A stretch of DNA of 33,765 nucleotides from a virus: positions 1 to 33,765 of the IMG/VR virus record IMGVR_UViG_3300046507_000899, one strand, 5' to 3'. How positions within the stretch are numbered: the first letter of the stretch is position 1; each line of letters starts with the position of its first letter. The notes beneath the pieces were generated by a model. It ran no database searches, was not told where the DNA came from, and saw only the letters and a program-made list of their open reading frames with translations. The position numbers were made by a program, and so were the translations under genes. Below, one piece after another: positions 22,340 to 29,399 of the stretch.

Positions 22340-22369
22340 AAAAAGCCCACGACCGCGAGGTGGTGGGCT
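22340..22369 (-). terminator. leader terminator just downstream of the late promoter (tR'-like)
   Basis: On the minus strand AGCCCAC pairs with GTGGGCT around a 12-base loop that can extend the stem, followed by TTTTG. It lies about 40-70 bases after the expected start of the promoter at 22418-22446 and before the first late gene. It also closes the PEP-CTERM gene at 22471. Confidence 0.85.
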
Positions 22370-22417
22370 TCTGCTGCCGAACTGCTTGACGCAATTTCGA
22401 CGTGTATATAAAAAGCG

Positions 22418-22446
22418 ACTATACCGGACGGGTTTGTCCGGGGCAA
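22418..22446 (-). promoter_or_regulatory. candidate late promoter (pR'-like) with inverted repeat in the spacer
   Basis: On the minus strand -35 TTGCCC (22441-22446), a 17-base spacer and -10 TATAGT (22418-22423). The inverted repeat CCGGAC-N6-GTCCGG (22424-22441) fills the spacer and reaches into the -35. In lambda the Q binding element lies between -35 and -10 of pR'. A terminator follows at 22340-22369, and a T-rich stretch (CGCTTTTTATATA) occupies the initial transcribed region, where lambda has a Q-dependent pause. Confidence 0.68.
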
Positions 22447-22470
22447 GAAGTTTATCGTAATATTTAAAGT

Positions 22471-22995
22471 CTACTTCGCGCGACGCCGAGCCGCGAAGGT
22501 GATCAGGCCCAACCCAGCCAACAGCATGCCATACGTCTCAGGCTCGGGAATTGGCGTTAAGGCTGTCACTTTTATATCCACGGGCGAGCTGATCCAGTTT
22601 GTCCTCGCGCCGGGCACTGTATAAACGAAATAGCCAGTGTCAGCATAGACGCTTTCGAAAATAAAGCCATCTCCGCTGCCGGCACGCAATCCACCAGGAA
22701 TTGGAGTGCTAACAATTACCATGTACTCATCGGAATAGAGCCCGATTTCAGAAAGATCAAAACGGTGTCCATCGAAAGTTAAATTTACACTTTTGATACT
22801 GTCCCATTGAACACCTTCGCCAGCGGCAGAATAGACAATTGAACCTTTGATCAGATCTTCTGGTGCTGGTATCGAGGATTGCGTGGAAATATCCGTAAAG
22901 TTTGATGCAGTAAAGTCAATTCTGAAATCTTCCGCCTTGGCCCCACTAACGCAAAAAAAGAAAGCTGCCGACAGTGCCGCGATGCGCATCAACAT
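22471..22995 (-). CDS. PEP-CTERM sorted exoprotein, prophage moron
   Basis: 174 aa. It has an N-terminal signal peptide (RIAALSAAFFFCVSGAKA, cleavage likely near 21) and a canonical C-terminal sorting tag at about 150-174: PEPETYGMLLAGLGLITFAA followed by RRRAK. PEP-CTERM proteins are exported, cut by an exosortase at the tag and usually placed on the surface or in exopolysaccharide. The middle part is beta-rich and resembles no enzyme I know. GGGGA seven bases before the ATG at 22995 fixes the start. It has an AT-rich promoter region upstream and a terminator downstream, the layout of a phage moron. Its codons are clearly more AT-rich than the neighbours, which suggests separate acquisition. 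Confidence 0.88.
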   Translation of the reverse strand: MLMRIAALSAAFFFCVSGAKAEDFRIDFTASNFTDISTQSSIPAPEDLIKGSIVYSAAGEGVQWDSIKSVNLTFDGHRFDLSEIGLYSDEYMVIVSTPIPGGLRAGSGDGFIFESVYADTGYFVYTVPGARTNWISSPVDIKVTALTPIPEPETYGMLLAGLGLITFAARRRAK

Positions 22996-23068
22996 AACCG
23001 TTCCCCATATAGTTATTGGTGTTTTTATATTATCATATATATAAATAATTATTGGATTAATACCTTTT
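22996..23068 (-). promoter_or_regulatory. AT-rich region likely holding the moron promoter
   Basis: This short gap is very AT-rich in an otherwise GC-rich region. On the minus strand it includes GATAAT and TATAAA hexamers as possible -10 boxes, but no strong -35 at the right spacing. I infer an independent promoter for the PEP-CTERM gene without fixing its boxes. Confidence 0.45.
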
Positions 23069-23614
23069 TTATTCGTCGGTGGTATCAGCGCACATGTCCT
23101 CCAGCGAGACGCCAGCGCCGGCCTGGGCCTTGAGGTCGAGTTCCTTAAGCGCCCTGTGGATGCGCGCCTTCTGGTCGTAGGCCGTTGCCTTCGCGACGTT
23201 CAGCTCCTTCGCGGCGGCCGTGATCGACACGCCGCGCTCGAAGAACGAGCGGATGATGGCGGCGCGCATGTTCCGCAGCGTCATGCCCGTGTGCAGGCTC
23301 ATGGCCCATTCCGTCAGCGTGGCGATCGCCTCGCGGTACTGGTCGGTGATCTTGTCTTTGTTTGCGCAGCACGGGCATTCCTCAAAGCGCGGCGCATACC
23401 GGGCGACGATACAGGCGCGCTGCAGCACGGGCAGCTTGTCCAGGCGCGCCAGGATGATGCCCGACTGCGCCGCGCCATCGAGCGCCACAAGGCCCTTGCC
23501 GCTGCCGATCCCGGTCTTCATCATCTTGGCCATCGGCGAGAGCGCGTACTGCTGCGATGAATAATTGAACGCGTACATCAGCGCGTCGTGCGTGTTTTTG
23601 AAAAGCTCTTCCAT
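23069..23614 (-). CDS. candidate Q-like late antiterminator / DNA-binding regulator
   Basis: 181 aa. Its N-terminal half (MEELFKNTHDALMYAFNYSS, IGSGKGLVALDGAAQSGIIL) resembles a family seen in Burkholderiales phages at the place of Q. A Cys cluster ECPCCANKDK (79-88) could be part of a metal site. Residues about 128-157 form a helix-turn-helix of sigma region 4 type (VSITAAAKELNVAKATAYDQ), as in P22/DUF1133-type Q proteins. AGGGA is six bases upstream of the ATG. It is the last early gene before the late promoter at 22418-22446. The antiterminator role is inferred from HTH, Cys cluster and position; a repressor or activator would look similar. Confidence 0.6.
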   Translation of the reverse strand: MEELFKNTHDALMYAFNYSSQQYALSPMAKMMKTGIGSGKGLVALDGAAQSGIILARLDKLPVLQRACIVARYAPRFEECPCCANKDKITDQYREAIATLTEWAMSLHTGMTLRNMRAAIIRSFFERGVSITAAAKELNVAKATAYDQKARIHRALKELDLKAQAGAGVSLEDMCADTTDE

Positions 23615-23637
23615 GTGATATCCCTATTCTCAAATTT

Positions 23638-24405
23638 TTATTGATGCTGTGGCGCGATGAATCGGCCCAGGTGCAGCGCAACGGCGGCAGCCTGCTCTGC
23701 GGTCAGCGCGACGCGCGCGCCGCCGGCGAGGATCTCGGCGCGGCCGTCGTGGAAGACTGCGCAGAAGAACTCCGGGGCCGCCGGGTCTGCGACAGGATCG
23801 ATCGCCGGCACCGGCATTTCGGCTGATGCCGCCTTCTTGGACGGTCGGGCGACCGCTTTCTTCACTGAGCGCTTCGCTGCTGGCTTGGCTGCTGCGCGCC
23901 GCTTTGCCACCGGCGCCTTCGTGCTGGCGCGGCGCCCGGGCCCAGCTGGCCAATTGTCGACGTCATCCTCGTCCGGCACCGTAGTAGCGGGAGCGAAATT
24001 GGCATCGGCCGGCGTCCACCTCGGATTGATCTTGTAGGAATTCACAAGCCGGCCGGTCAGGCCTGGTACCTTGTAGACGATGATCCGGCTATTTTCGATG
24101 CGCGGCTGCAGGTAAGGCCGCACCAGATCGGCATCGATGTCGAGTGCTTCCGCGATCTCTGCCGTGCGGATGCCTGGCTGGGCAGCGATCAGGTCGGTGA
24201 TGCGGTCGACCTGCGAGGCGGCGGCCGACGGCTGCACGCCAGGTTGACGAGCAGCCGTGACAACCTGATTGTCGTCTCCCTTGATTTTGTCAACCGACGC
24301 CATCCGGCGCGCTGACGTCGACGCGGCGCCGATCACCCGCGGGCCGGTGCTGGCGCCCAAGCCACCGATGGCTGCCGCGATCGGATTCATGGCAGGTTCT
24401 CTCAT
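23638..24405 (-). CDS. winged-helix protein with histone H1-like basic linker
   Basis: 255 aa. A predicted winged-helix domain at about 58-125 (ASQVDRITDLIAAQPGIRTA, then EIAEALDIDADLVRPYLQPR) would bind DNA. Then comes a Lys/Ala-rich linker at about 160-190 (KAPVAKRRAAAKPAAKRSVK) like the tail of histone H1-type bacterial proteins, and a C-terminal domain (FFCAVFHDGRAEILAGGARV) ending near AAAVALHLGRFIAPQHQ. I set the start at 24405 because ATG overlaps the preceding stop as ATGA; an ATG at 24390 is possible. It may organise phage DNA or regulate replication. Function not known. Confidence 0.66.
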   Translation of the reverse strand: MREPAMNPIAAAIGGLGASTGPRVIGAASTSARRMASVDKIKGDDNQVVTAARQPGVQPSAAASQVDRITDLIAAQPGIRTAEIAEALDIDADLVRPYLQPRIENSRIIVYKVPGLTGRLVNSYKINPRWTPADANFAPATTVPDEDDVDNWPAGPGRRASTKAPVAKRRAAAKPAAKRSVKKAVARPSKKAASAEMPVPAIDPVADPAAPEFFCAVFHDGRAEILAGGARVALTAEQAAAVALHLGRFIAPQHQ

Positions 24406-24629
24406 GCGGCCCGCCTGGCCAGTGCCGCTGCATGGCAGTCGACGAGCGTCTTGTGCCAGTCGGCGCGCGCACTCCAGTACGTGGCCCGGCACCAGTTCAC
24501 TTCGTTGATGTCGAATTCATTCATCTGCAGTAACTCCATCAGTCGTTTCTCAATTTTCTCTGGCAAAGGCCTTGCAGCTGAATCGCTGCCTATCCCTCTA
24601 TCATTGCTACCGTCTACTGCTGTTCTCAT
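24402..24629 (-). CDS. small protein, unknown
   Basis: 75 aa ending in NEVNWCRATYWSARADWHKT and LVDCHAAALARRAA, a Trp-rich helical end. The start at 24629 has AGG six bases upstream; a shorter form from an ATG at 24524 has GGAG nine bases upstream. It overlaps the winged-helix gene by ATGA, so the two are coupled. No known motif. Confidence 0.5.
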   Translation of the reverse strand: MRTAVDGSNDRGIGSDSAARPLPEKIEKRLMELLQMNEFDINEVNWCRATYWSARADWHKTLVDCHAAALARRAA

Positions 24630-24652
24630 ACATCACCTGAGCTCGGAAAGAC

Positions 24653-24850
24653 TCAGCCCTCCTGAGCTGAGCCTTTACACATCACCGTCGCCGTTGTTGT
24701 GACTCGCAAGCCTTTCGATTCGATGGTGCTTACTTCGCCGCCATCTGCCCCTGTTTCAGAATCTTTCCCACAGTAGGAGCACTCCCCACGCGCCGCTGTT
24801 GTTTCCCGACCGGCGCGCTGTTCATTGCCGACTTGCTCAGCCCACGGCAC
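24653..24850 (-). CDS. possible small zinc-binding-like protein, uncertain
   Basis: 65 aa from GTG 24850, overlapping the primase stop by 14 bases. It holds RGECSYCGKDSETGADGG, a CxxC knuckle, and a later MCKG. An alternative frame in the same stretch encodes a 31-aa peptide (MNSAPVGKQQRRVG...). I cannot tell which, if either, is translated; the CxxC version reads slightly more like protein. Confidence 0.3.
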   Translation of the reverse strand: MPWAEQVGNEQRAGRETTAARGECSYCGKDSETGADGGEVSTIESKGLRVTTTATVMCKGSAQEG

Positions 24851-25793
24851 CCCCGGGAGTGCGCACGCGCATCAGCACGCTGGCCAGCGCGGTCATCCCG
24901 GCGCGCACGTGAAGGTCGTTCGCGTCCTCGCCCAGCACCGGCGACATGCAGTAAGGCAGGCCCGCCGCGCGCGCTGCAGCCTCGCCGGCGCCGCTCTTGT
25001 CGTGATCGGCGACGACGAAGCGCTTGCCGGCGATCAGCGACGCCACGTGCGCCAGGTTGCCGGCGCTGAAGCACACCACCACGGCGGCGTTCAGGCGCAG
25101 CCTGCGCAGCGCGAGCTCGATGGACAGTCCTGTGGCATACCCCTCGCACAAAAACGTCTCCCTGGCCCGCTTGCTGCCCAGCCAGAGCACGGCGCCCTTG
25201 GCGCGCATGCCGAAGGCCATCTTCTTTTCCCATTCGCGCGGGCCGGCCAACCATTCGATCGTCTGCACGCCGCGCAGCTCGTTCGTCTCGACGTCGCGCA
25301 TCGGCACCACCAGCACGCCGTCTGCGTCCAGCGCCAACACGTCGGGCAAGCCCTTGCCAGACAGGTAATTGCTGCGCTTGACGATGCAGCGGTCGACCAG
25401 CGCCTGCGCGCGCGCAGCAGCTTGGCGGTATCCCCTCTCTTTGCGGGCCTCCTCTGCCGCTGTCGCTGCGTCGCGCGCCGCGCGCAGGCGTCGGCGCTCC
25501 TCGATCTCGCTTGGCGTCAGCGGCCCGCGCGACACGGTGTCGTCGCGCCAGCCGCGGCTTTTGGCCTCGTGGTACAGCGTGCCGATGCCGACCTTGCCGG
25601 CGGCGCCGACGCTACGCCAAACGGACTTGGCCGCGCGCGCGTCGTAGGAATCGGCCGTCTGACTCCAGGCGTCCCAGATCTCGAAGCCGTCCTCGAAGAA
25701 CTCGGCCTTGACGGCCATGGCCATGCGCACCCAGGTTTCGCGCTCGTGCGCTGGGATAAACGACAGGGCGGCGGCAGCTTTATCCATGCTCAT
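24837..25793 (-). CDS. phage primase-like protein (PriCT-2 + TOPRIM)
   Basis: 318 aa. Residues about 5-80 match a PriCT-2 module (AALSFIPAHERETWVRMAMA then AWSQTADSYDARAAKSVWRS). A basic helical linker (100-135) leads to a TOPRIM domain: FLCEGYATGLSI (214-225, catalytic Glu 217), RFVVADHDKSGAGE (258-271, DxD 263/265) and GEDANDLHVRAG (288-299). No zinc finger or helicase domain is present. It overlaps the helicase gene by ATGA, so it likely primes replication together with that helicase. Confidence 0.88.
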   Translation of the reverse strand: MSMDKAAAALSFIPAHERETWVRMAMAVKAEFFEDGFEIWDAWSQTADSYDARAAKSVWRSVGAAGKVGIGTLYHEAKSRGWRDDTVSRGPLTPSEIEERRRLRAARDAATAAEEARKERGYRQAAARAQALVDRCIVKRSNYLSGKGLPDVLALDADGVLVVPMRDVETNELRGVQTIEWLAGPREWEKKMAFGMRAKGAVLWLGSKRARETFLCEGYATGLSIELALRRLRLNAAVVVCFSAGNLAHVASLIAGKRFVVADHDKSGAGEAAARAAGLPYCMSPVLGEDANDLHVRAGMTALASVLMRVRTPGGAVG

Positions 25794-27319
25794 GCCGATG
25801 CCTTCCGTTTCGCGAAGGCGATATTTTTCGTTTTAATCTTGCTCATGACTTTAGGGTGGACGGGCATGTTTGCTGCCACGTCGAATTTGAAATCGTTGGG
25901 CGGCCACTCGCCGACCATGTCTTTGAAGAGGCTGGCGGCACGGCCGCGCTGCTTGTCCGGCGCACTCTTGCCGGCGGCGTAGGCGCACAGCTGGAGCCAC
26001 AGGTGATGGCGGTCTTCCGCTACCTTGTTCTTGCCCAGCATGACCTCGCGCATTTCGCCGACTTCGACCTGGACCTGCGACGGCGCCACGTATTCGTGGC
26101 CGCAGGCGATGCAGCGCCGCGCGAACGGTTTGAAGCTGCAGGCCGGGCAGCCTTTGGCCTCGTATTCCTTGTTGTCGACGCGGACCTCTTTGTCCAGCTT
26201 CTGGCCGTCGTCGAGCGTGTGCAGGCCGTCGAAGTAGATCCGGCTGAAATCCTCCATGAAGCGCAGAATATTGCCGCTGTGGTCCAGCAGGATGCAGTCG
26301 ACCTTTCCGGTCTCCGGCGACGCGCGCAGCCCCCTGCCCCACATCTGGATCGCAGTGCTAAGCGACTTGCGCAGCGGCCGGCAGTCGATCACGCAGCCGA
26401 CCGTCGGCACGTCGAAGCCTTTCGCCAACGCCTCGACCGATACCAAAACCTTGAGCGCGGAATCGATCTTGCGGTACTCGGCCAGCAGCTGCTCGCGCTC
26501 GAAGGTGTCGGTCTTCGATGTGAACACGGCGGCCATGATGCCGGCCTCGTTGAACTGGCGGCAAATCTCCTCGCAGTGCGCGATGGTGGCGCCGAAGGCA
26601 ATTGTTTTGCGGTTTTCGGCGTAGCGCATCCACTCGACCACCACGTCGCCGATCACTTCCATCCCGCGCTGCTCGGCCGCCTTGTCGGTCCACTCGCCGC
26701 CGGCCGTCGACGCGCCGTCCATGTTCGGCTTCGTGCAGCTGTAGACGCGCATCGGCACGAGCACGCCCGACTTGGTCAGCTCGTCCATCGTGGTGGCGTT
26801 GATCAGGTTCGAGAACAGCTTGCCCAGGCCGGCCGAAAACGGTGTAGCGGACAGGCCCACCACGGACGCGCTGCAGGTCTGGATATAGTCGGTCCAGACG
26901 CTGAGCTGCGTGTGCGCCTCGTCGATCACGATCACGTCTGCCTTGGGCCAGCCGCGATTTTTGAGGGTTTGCGCGCTCGCGATCTGCATCGGCAGTTCGG
27001 GGCGAAAGCGCCAGTGCGCCGCCTGAATAACGCCATGCGCGGACAGGCCGTATTGATCGGCGGCCGCGCTGGTCTGGTTGATCAACGTGGTGCGGTCGCA
27101 GACGAACACCACGCGGCGGCCCTTGAGCAACGCCTCGTGCGCCACGCGCAGGCCCAGGTAGGTCTTGCCGGCGCCGGTAGGCGCCATGATCAGCTGATTC
27201 TTGTGCCCGGCGCGCCGGCCTTCGCGCAGCGCATCGTGTGCGCTGGCCTGGAACGCGCGCGGCGCCGGGAAGGTGCTGGTCTCGTAGCTGGGCGCCGAGT
27301 CGAACAACGGGCCGATCAC
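25790..27319 (-). CDS. SF2 DEAD/DEAH-box helicase
   Basis: 509 aa. Motif I APTGAGKT at 46-53, motif II VIDEAH at 131-136, motif III SATPFSAG near 157-164, and motif VI QMWGRGLR at 325-332. A four-Cys zinc site follows at 391-406 (CPACSFKPFARRCIACG), common in phage and mobile-element helicases of this group. The tail (RAASLFKDMVGEWPPNDFKF) matches the usual end of such proteins. It unwinds DNA for replication and is coupled by ATGA to the ParB-like gene and the primase. Confidence 0.92.
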   Translation of the reverse strand: MIGPLFDSAPSYETSTFPAPRAFQASAHDALREGRRAGHKNQLIMAPTGAGKTYLGLRVAHEALLKGRRVVFVCDRTTLINQTSAAADQYGLSAHGVIQAAHWRFRPELPMQIASAQTLKNRGWPKADVIVIDEAHTQLSVWTDYIQTCSASVVGLSATPFSAGLGKLFSNLINATTMDELTKSGVLVPMRVYSCTKPNMDGASTAGGEWTDKAAEQRGMEVIGDVVVEWMRYAENRKTIAFGATIAHCEEICRQFNEAGIMAAVFTSKTDTFEREQLLAEYRKIDSALKVLVSVEALAKGFDVPTVGCVIDCRPLRKSLSTAIQMWGRGLRASPETGKVDCILLDHSGNILRFMEDFSRIYFDGLHTLDDGQKLDKEVRVDNKEYEAKGCPACSFKPFARRCIACGHEYVAPSQVQVEVGEMREVMLGKNKVAEDRHHLWLQLCAYAAGKSAPDKQRGRAASLFKDMVGEWPPNDFKFDVAANMPVHPKVMSKIKTKNIAFAKRKASA

Positions 27320-28221
27320 GATGCACGCTCCAGCTTTTCCAGCTTCTTGCGCTGTGCGTTGATGACGCGGATCTGCTCGTTGACGGTGTTCTGCAAACCG
27401 GCGTTGCGCGACTCCAGCACCGCATTCATGCGGCGCATCGTGTCGACGTCGGTCAGCGCGACCGTCAGCGGGTCCTCCGCGCGCTCCAGCAGGTCGCGGA
27501 TGTACTGCGCTTGGTCGGCGTCGGCTTTCAGCGCCGCGGCGACCTCTTCATCGGACGGTCCCACGTGTTCGTGCTCAACTTCCACCGGCGGTGGATCTGC
27601 TGCAGGCGCTGGCGTGGCCGGCGGTGCGGCCGCGATGTCGACGGCCGGCGCCGCGGCAGGCTTTGCAGGGGTCACAGTTTTTGCGGCGGCGTTGATCGAG
27701 AGCTCGCCCGACCTCACCTGAGCGACGACTTCGGCCGAGGCCTTCTCAATGATTTTTTCGACCTTGCGGACGGTGTCGCGGCCGACGCCGGCCAGTTTCG
27801 CCACAGCGTCATCTGTCCGCACCCCAGCTTCGTCTGAATTCGGACGAAGCTGGGGTGCCAGGCCGCCAGTCGACGTGGCTTGGCGCTCGCGCGCGCGCTG
27901 TTCCAGCAGTGGCTTCAGTTTCAGCGCCAAGGCCGTACGCGCGAAATCGGTCGCGTTGCGCTTGCCCAGCTGGTTCTCGATCATCCAGATCTTGACGTCG
28001 CTCTTCGTGCGCAGGCCCGACTTCTCGAACGTCTGGAAGGCAATGCCGTGCTTCTGGCAGATCGCATAGCGGTTGTGCCCATCCAGCAGGTAGCCGCCCC
28101 ACACCACCAGCGGGTCACGGCAGCCCTCGGCCAGGATACTAGCCTCAAGCAGCGCGAACTCCTCCGGCGACAGCGGATCAATCCAGGCCTGAAGCTCGGC
28201 GTCAATTTCGAGGTCGAGCAT
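27316..28221 (-). CDS. ParB-like nuclease-domain protein
   Basis: 301 aa from MLDLEIDAELQAWIDPLSPE; GGAG lies nine bases before the ATG at 28221. An N-terminal ParB/Srx-type domain (DPLVVWGGYLLDGHNRYAIC with the family's DGHNR at about 47-51) is followed by GLRTKSDVKIWMIENQLGKR and NATDFARTALALKL, then a DNA-binding helix-turn-helix near 130-155 (VAKLAGVGRDTVRKVEKIIE). A Pro/Ala linker and a coiled-coil C-terminus (LESRNAGLQNTVNEQIRVIN) follow. No ParA partner is near, so it is probably a replication or regulatory DNA-binding protein rather than a partition pair. A 40-bp palindrome lies in the gene. Confidence 0.82.
   Translation of the reverse strand: MLDLEIDAELQAWIDPLSPEEFALLEASILAEGCRDPLVVWGGYLLDGHNRYAICQKHGIAFQTFEKSGLRTKSDVKIWMIENQLGKRNATDFARTALALKLKPLLEQRARERQATSTGGLAPQLRPNSDEAGVRTDDAVAKLAGVGRDTVRKVEKIIEKASAEVVAQVRSGELSINAAAKTVTPAKPAAAPAVDIAAAPPATPAPAADPPPVEVEHEHVGPSDEEVAAALKADADQAQYIRDLLERAEDPLTVALTDVDTMRRMNAVLESRNAGLQNTVNEQIRVINAQRKKLEKLERAS
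27819..27858. repeat. perfect 16-bp inverted repeat (40 bp) inside the ParB-like gene
   Basis: GCACCCCAGCTTCGTC (27819-27834), eight-base loop TGAATTCG, then the exact reverse complement (27843-27858). It stays in frame and encodes part of APQLRPNSDEAGVR. The length is far above chance for coding DNA. Confidence 0.9.
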
Positions 28222-28223
28222 GC

Positions 28224-28331
28224 TCACGCGCTCCACAGATCAAAGCGCGCGAACGCGCGGGTGACGGTGGCGCCGGAAATCAGGCCGCGCAGATAAAGCG
28301 TCATGATTGCGCGCTTGAGCAGGAATTTCAC
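28224..28331 (-). CDS. 35-aa phage microprotein
   Basis: Not a long frame but well supported: GTG at 28331 overlaps the stop of the 238-aa gene (GTGA), AGGA lies seven bases upstream, and it stops just before the ParB-like start. The peptide begins MKFLLKRAIMTLYLRGLI and ends ARFDLWSA: basic, amphipathic, with a Trp-containing tail. Such tiny genes are common in phage replication regions; the role is unknown. Confidence 0.6.
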   Translation of the reverse strand: MKFLLKRAIMTLYLRGLISGATVTRAFARFDLWSA

Positions 28332-29044
28332 GATGGCTTCCTTTCGACCACGCGCGAGCCGGCCGCGTCGTGCACGGTCAGTGCCGGCGCCTGGCGCAGC
28401 ATCGTCCCGTCAGGCTGCTGAAAATATTTCGGCACGCCCTCGAACAAGCCGCACGGCGCGAACAGCGCGTCGAAGATCGGGCGCGTCGCCGCCCTGCCCT
28501 CTGGCGTGGAAAACATCTTGTGGTGGATCTCGGCGTTGACGCAGGCGTGCAGCGGGCGGTCATTGAATTCGTCGGCGCGGTGCTCGGCGGAGTCCTCGAG
28601 ACAGTAAGCAGCCATCAACAGGACAATGCCAGGGTTCGGCTCGTCGATATCGGAGCGGTCGGTGATATTGCAGCCCAACAGGTCCAGGCGCTGCGACAGC
28701 GTGGTGATCGCGTCGATTTCCGGAGCGACGTCTATCAGGGCGCCGCCTAGGTCGCGCATATGGTCGCGAACGATTTTCAGTTCAGCGTCTATGTCGCCGA
28801 TATAGGCATCCAGCTGAGCGATGCGATGCGCGTTGAAATGGCCGGCGGCGAGCTGGCTGCGGAATCGCTGGGCACGGCGCCGGTCGACATGGTATTCAGC
28901 TTGGATGCGATGCGCGGCGCGTGCCATGCGGCGCAGGCGCAGGAACACAGTCATCGGTGACGACAGCACAGGCGTGATCGGAAGAAATTTAGGGCGCAGG
29001 ATTCCCGCGCCGGCCGGTTGCCCGGCGGCGTTTGAGGTATTCAT
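28328..29044 (-). CDS. phage protein of unknown function, 238 aa
   Basis: N-terminal basic helical half (MTVFLRLRRMARAAHRIQAE, FRSQLAAGHFNAHRIAQLDA) with a coiled segment about 75-115, then a C-terminal half with PNPGIVLLMAAYCLEDSAEH and FDALFAPCGLFEGVPKYFQQ. AAGGG lies nine bases before the ATG at 29044. It lies between the AlpA-like regulator and the 35-aa gene, in the early operon. No catalytic motif recognised. Confidence 0.68.
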   Translation of the reverse strand: MNTSNAAGQPAGAGILRPKFLPITPVLSSPMTVFLRLRRMARAAHRIQAEYHVDRRRAQRFRSQLAAGHFNAHRIAQLDAYIGDIDAELKIVRDHMRDLGGALIDVAPEIDAITTLSQRLDLLGCNITDRSDIDEPNPGIVLLMAAYCLEDSAEHRADEFNDRPLHACVNAEIHHKMFSTPEGRAATRPIFDALFAPCGLFEGVPKYFQQPDGTMLRQAPALTVHDAAGSRVVERKPS

Positions 29045-29056
29045 CGGCAGGTGCCC

Positions 29057-29311
29057 TTAAGCGGCGTGCTGGCGGGCGGCGACGAGCTTGGCGACCAGCT
29101 CGCGCATTTGACTCTCGGATTTTCCGGATACGCGTGCAGCGATCAGGGTGTCAACTTCATTGGATGGCCAGCCGACAGCGCGGGGGCCGATGTGAATGCC
29201 AGGCGGGAGGACCTTGTCCTCGATGTGCTTGTAGATGGCCGAAGACTTAAGGCCAAGGCGGGATTCAAGCTGCTTGCGGCGAAGGATTTGAACGGTCACG
29301 ATACTCTCCAT
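29057..29311 (-). CDS. AlpA-family helix-turn-helix regulator
   Basis: 84 aa from MESIVTVQILRRKQLESRLG. AlpA/MerR-like winged HTH: LRRKQLESRLGLKSSAIYKH (recognition helix about 15-28), then PPGIHIGPRAVGWPSNEVDT, the wing typical of AlpA (GPRxVGW). Phage AlpA-like proteins switch early genes or excisionase. The start at 29311 lacks a clear SD; translation may be coupled or leaderless. A 35-bp palindrome (29365-29399) lies 54 bases upstream. Confidence 0.85.
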   Translation of the reverse strand: MESIVTVQILRRKQLESRLGLKSSAIYKHIEDKVLPPGIHIGPRAVGWPSNEVDTLIAARVSGKSESQMRELVAKLVAARQHAA

Positions 29312-29364
29312 TTGTTGACGTTTCGGTCGATGGAGGTATCTTCCATTATTAATCTTTAACCTAA

Positions 29365-29399
29365 AATGCAAATGCACCCTATTTGGGTGCATTTGCATT
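29365..29399 (-). terminator. 15-bp perfect palindrome: intrinsic terminator or operator before alpA-like gene
   Basis: AATGCAAATGCACCC, loop TATTT, GGGTGCATTTGCATT. On the minus strand it overlaps the stop of the 276-aa gene and runs into TTTTAGG, so it can act as an intrinsic terminator. Its symmetry also suits a protein operator for the AlpA-like gene. Confidence 0.68.

Noticed and set aside
22474-22498. CTTCGCG...CGCGAAG hairpin at the end of the PEP-CTERM gene as its terminator
   Set aside because: The stem is good but is followed by ACTTTAAATATT, not a proper T tract, and a much better terminator lies at 22340-22369.
25856-27721. 621-codon open frame on the plus strand
   Set aside because: It mirrors the helicase and ParB-like genes. 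Its peptide is repetitive in Val, Gln, Leu and Arg with no motif, typical of the antisense of GC-rich coding DNA.
27316-28221. Reading the ParB-like gene plus C4-type immunity as a P1-like phage-plasmid
   Set aside because: No ParA, replication initiator or plasmid origin is seen, the ParB-like domain is of a type common in integrated phages, and the right flank looks chromosomal.
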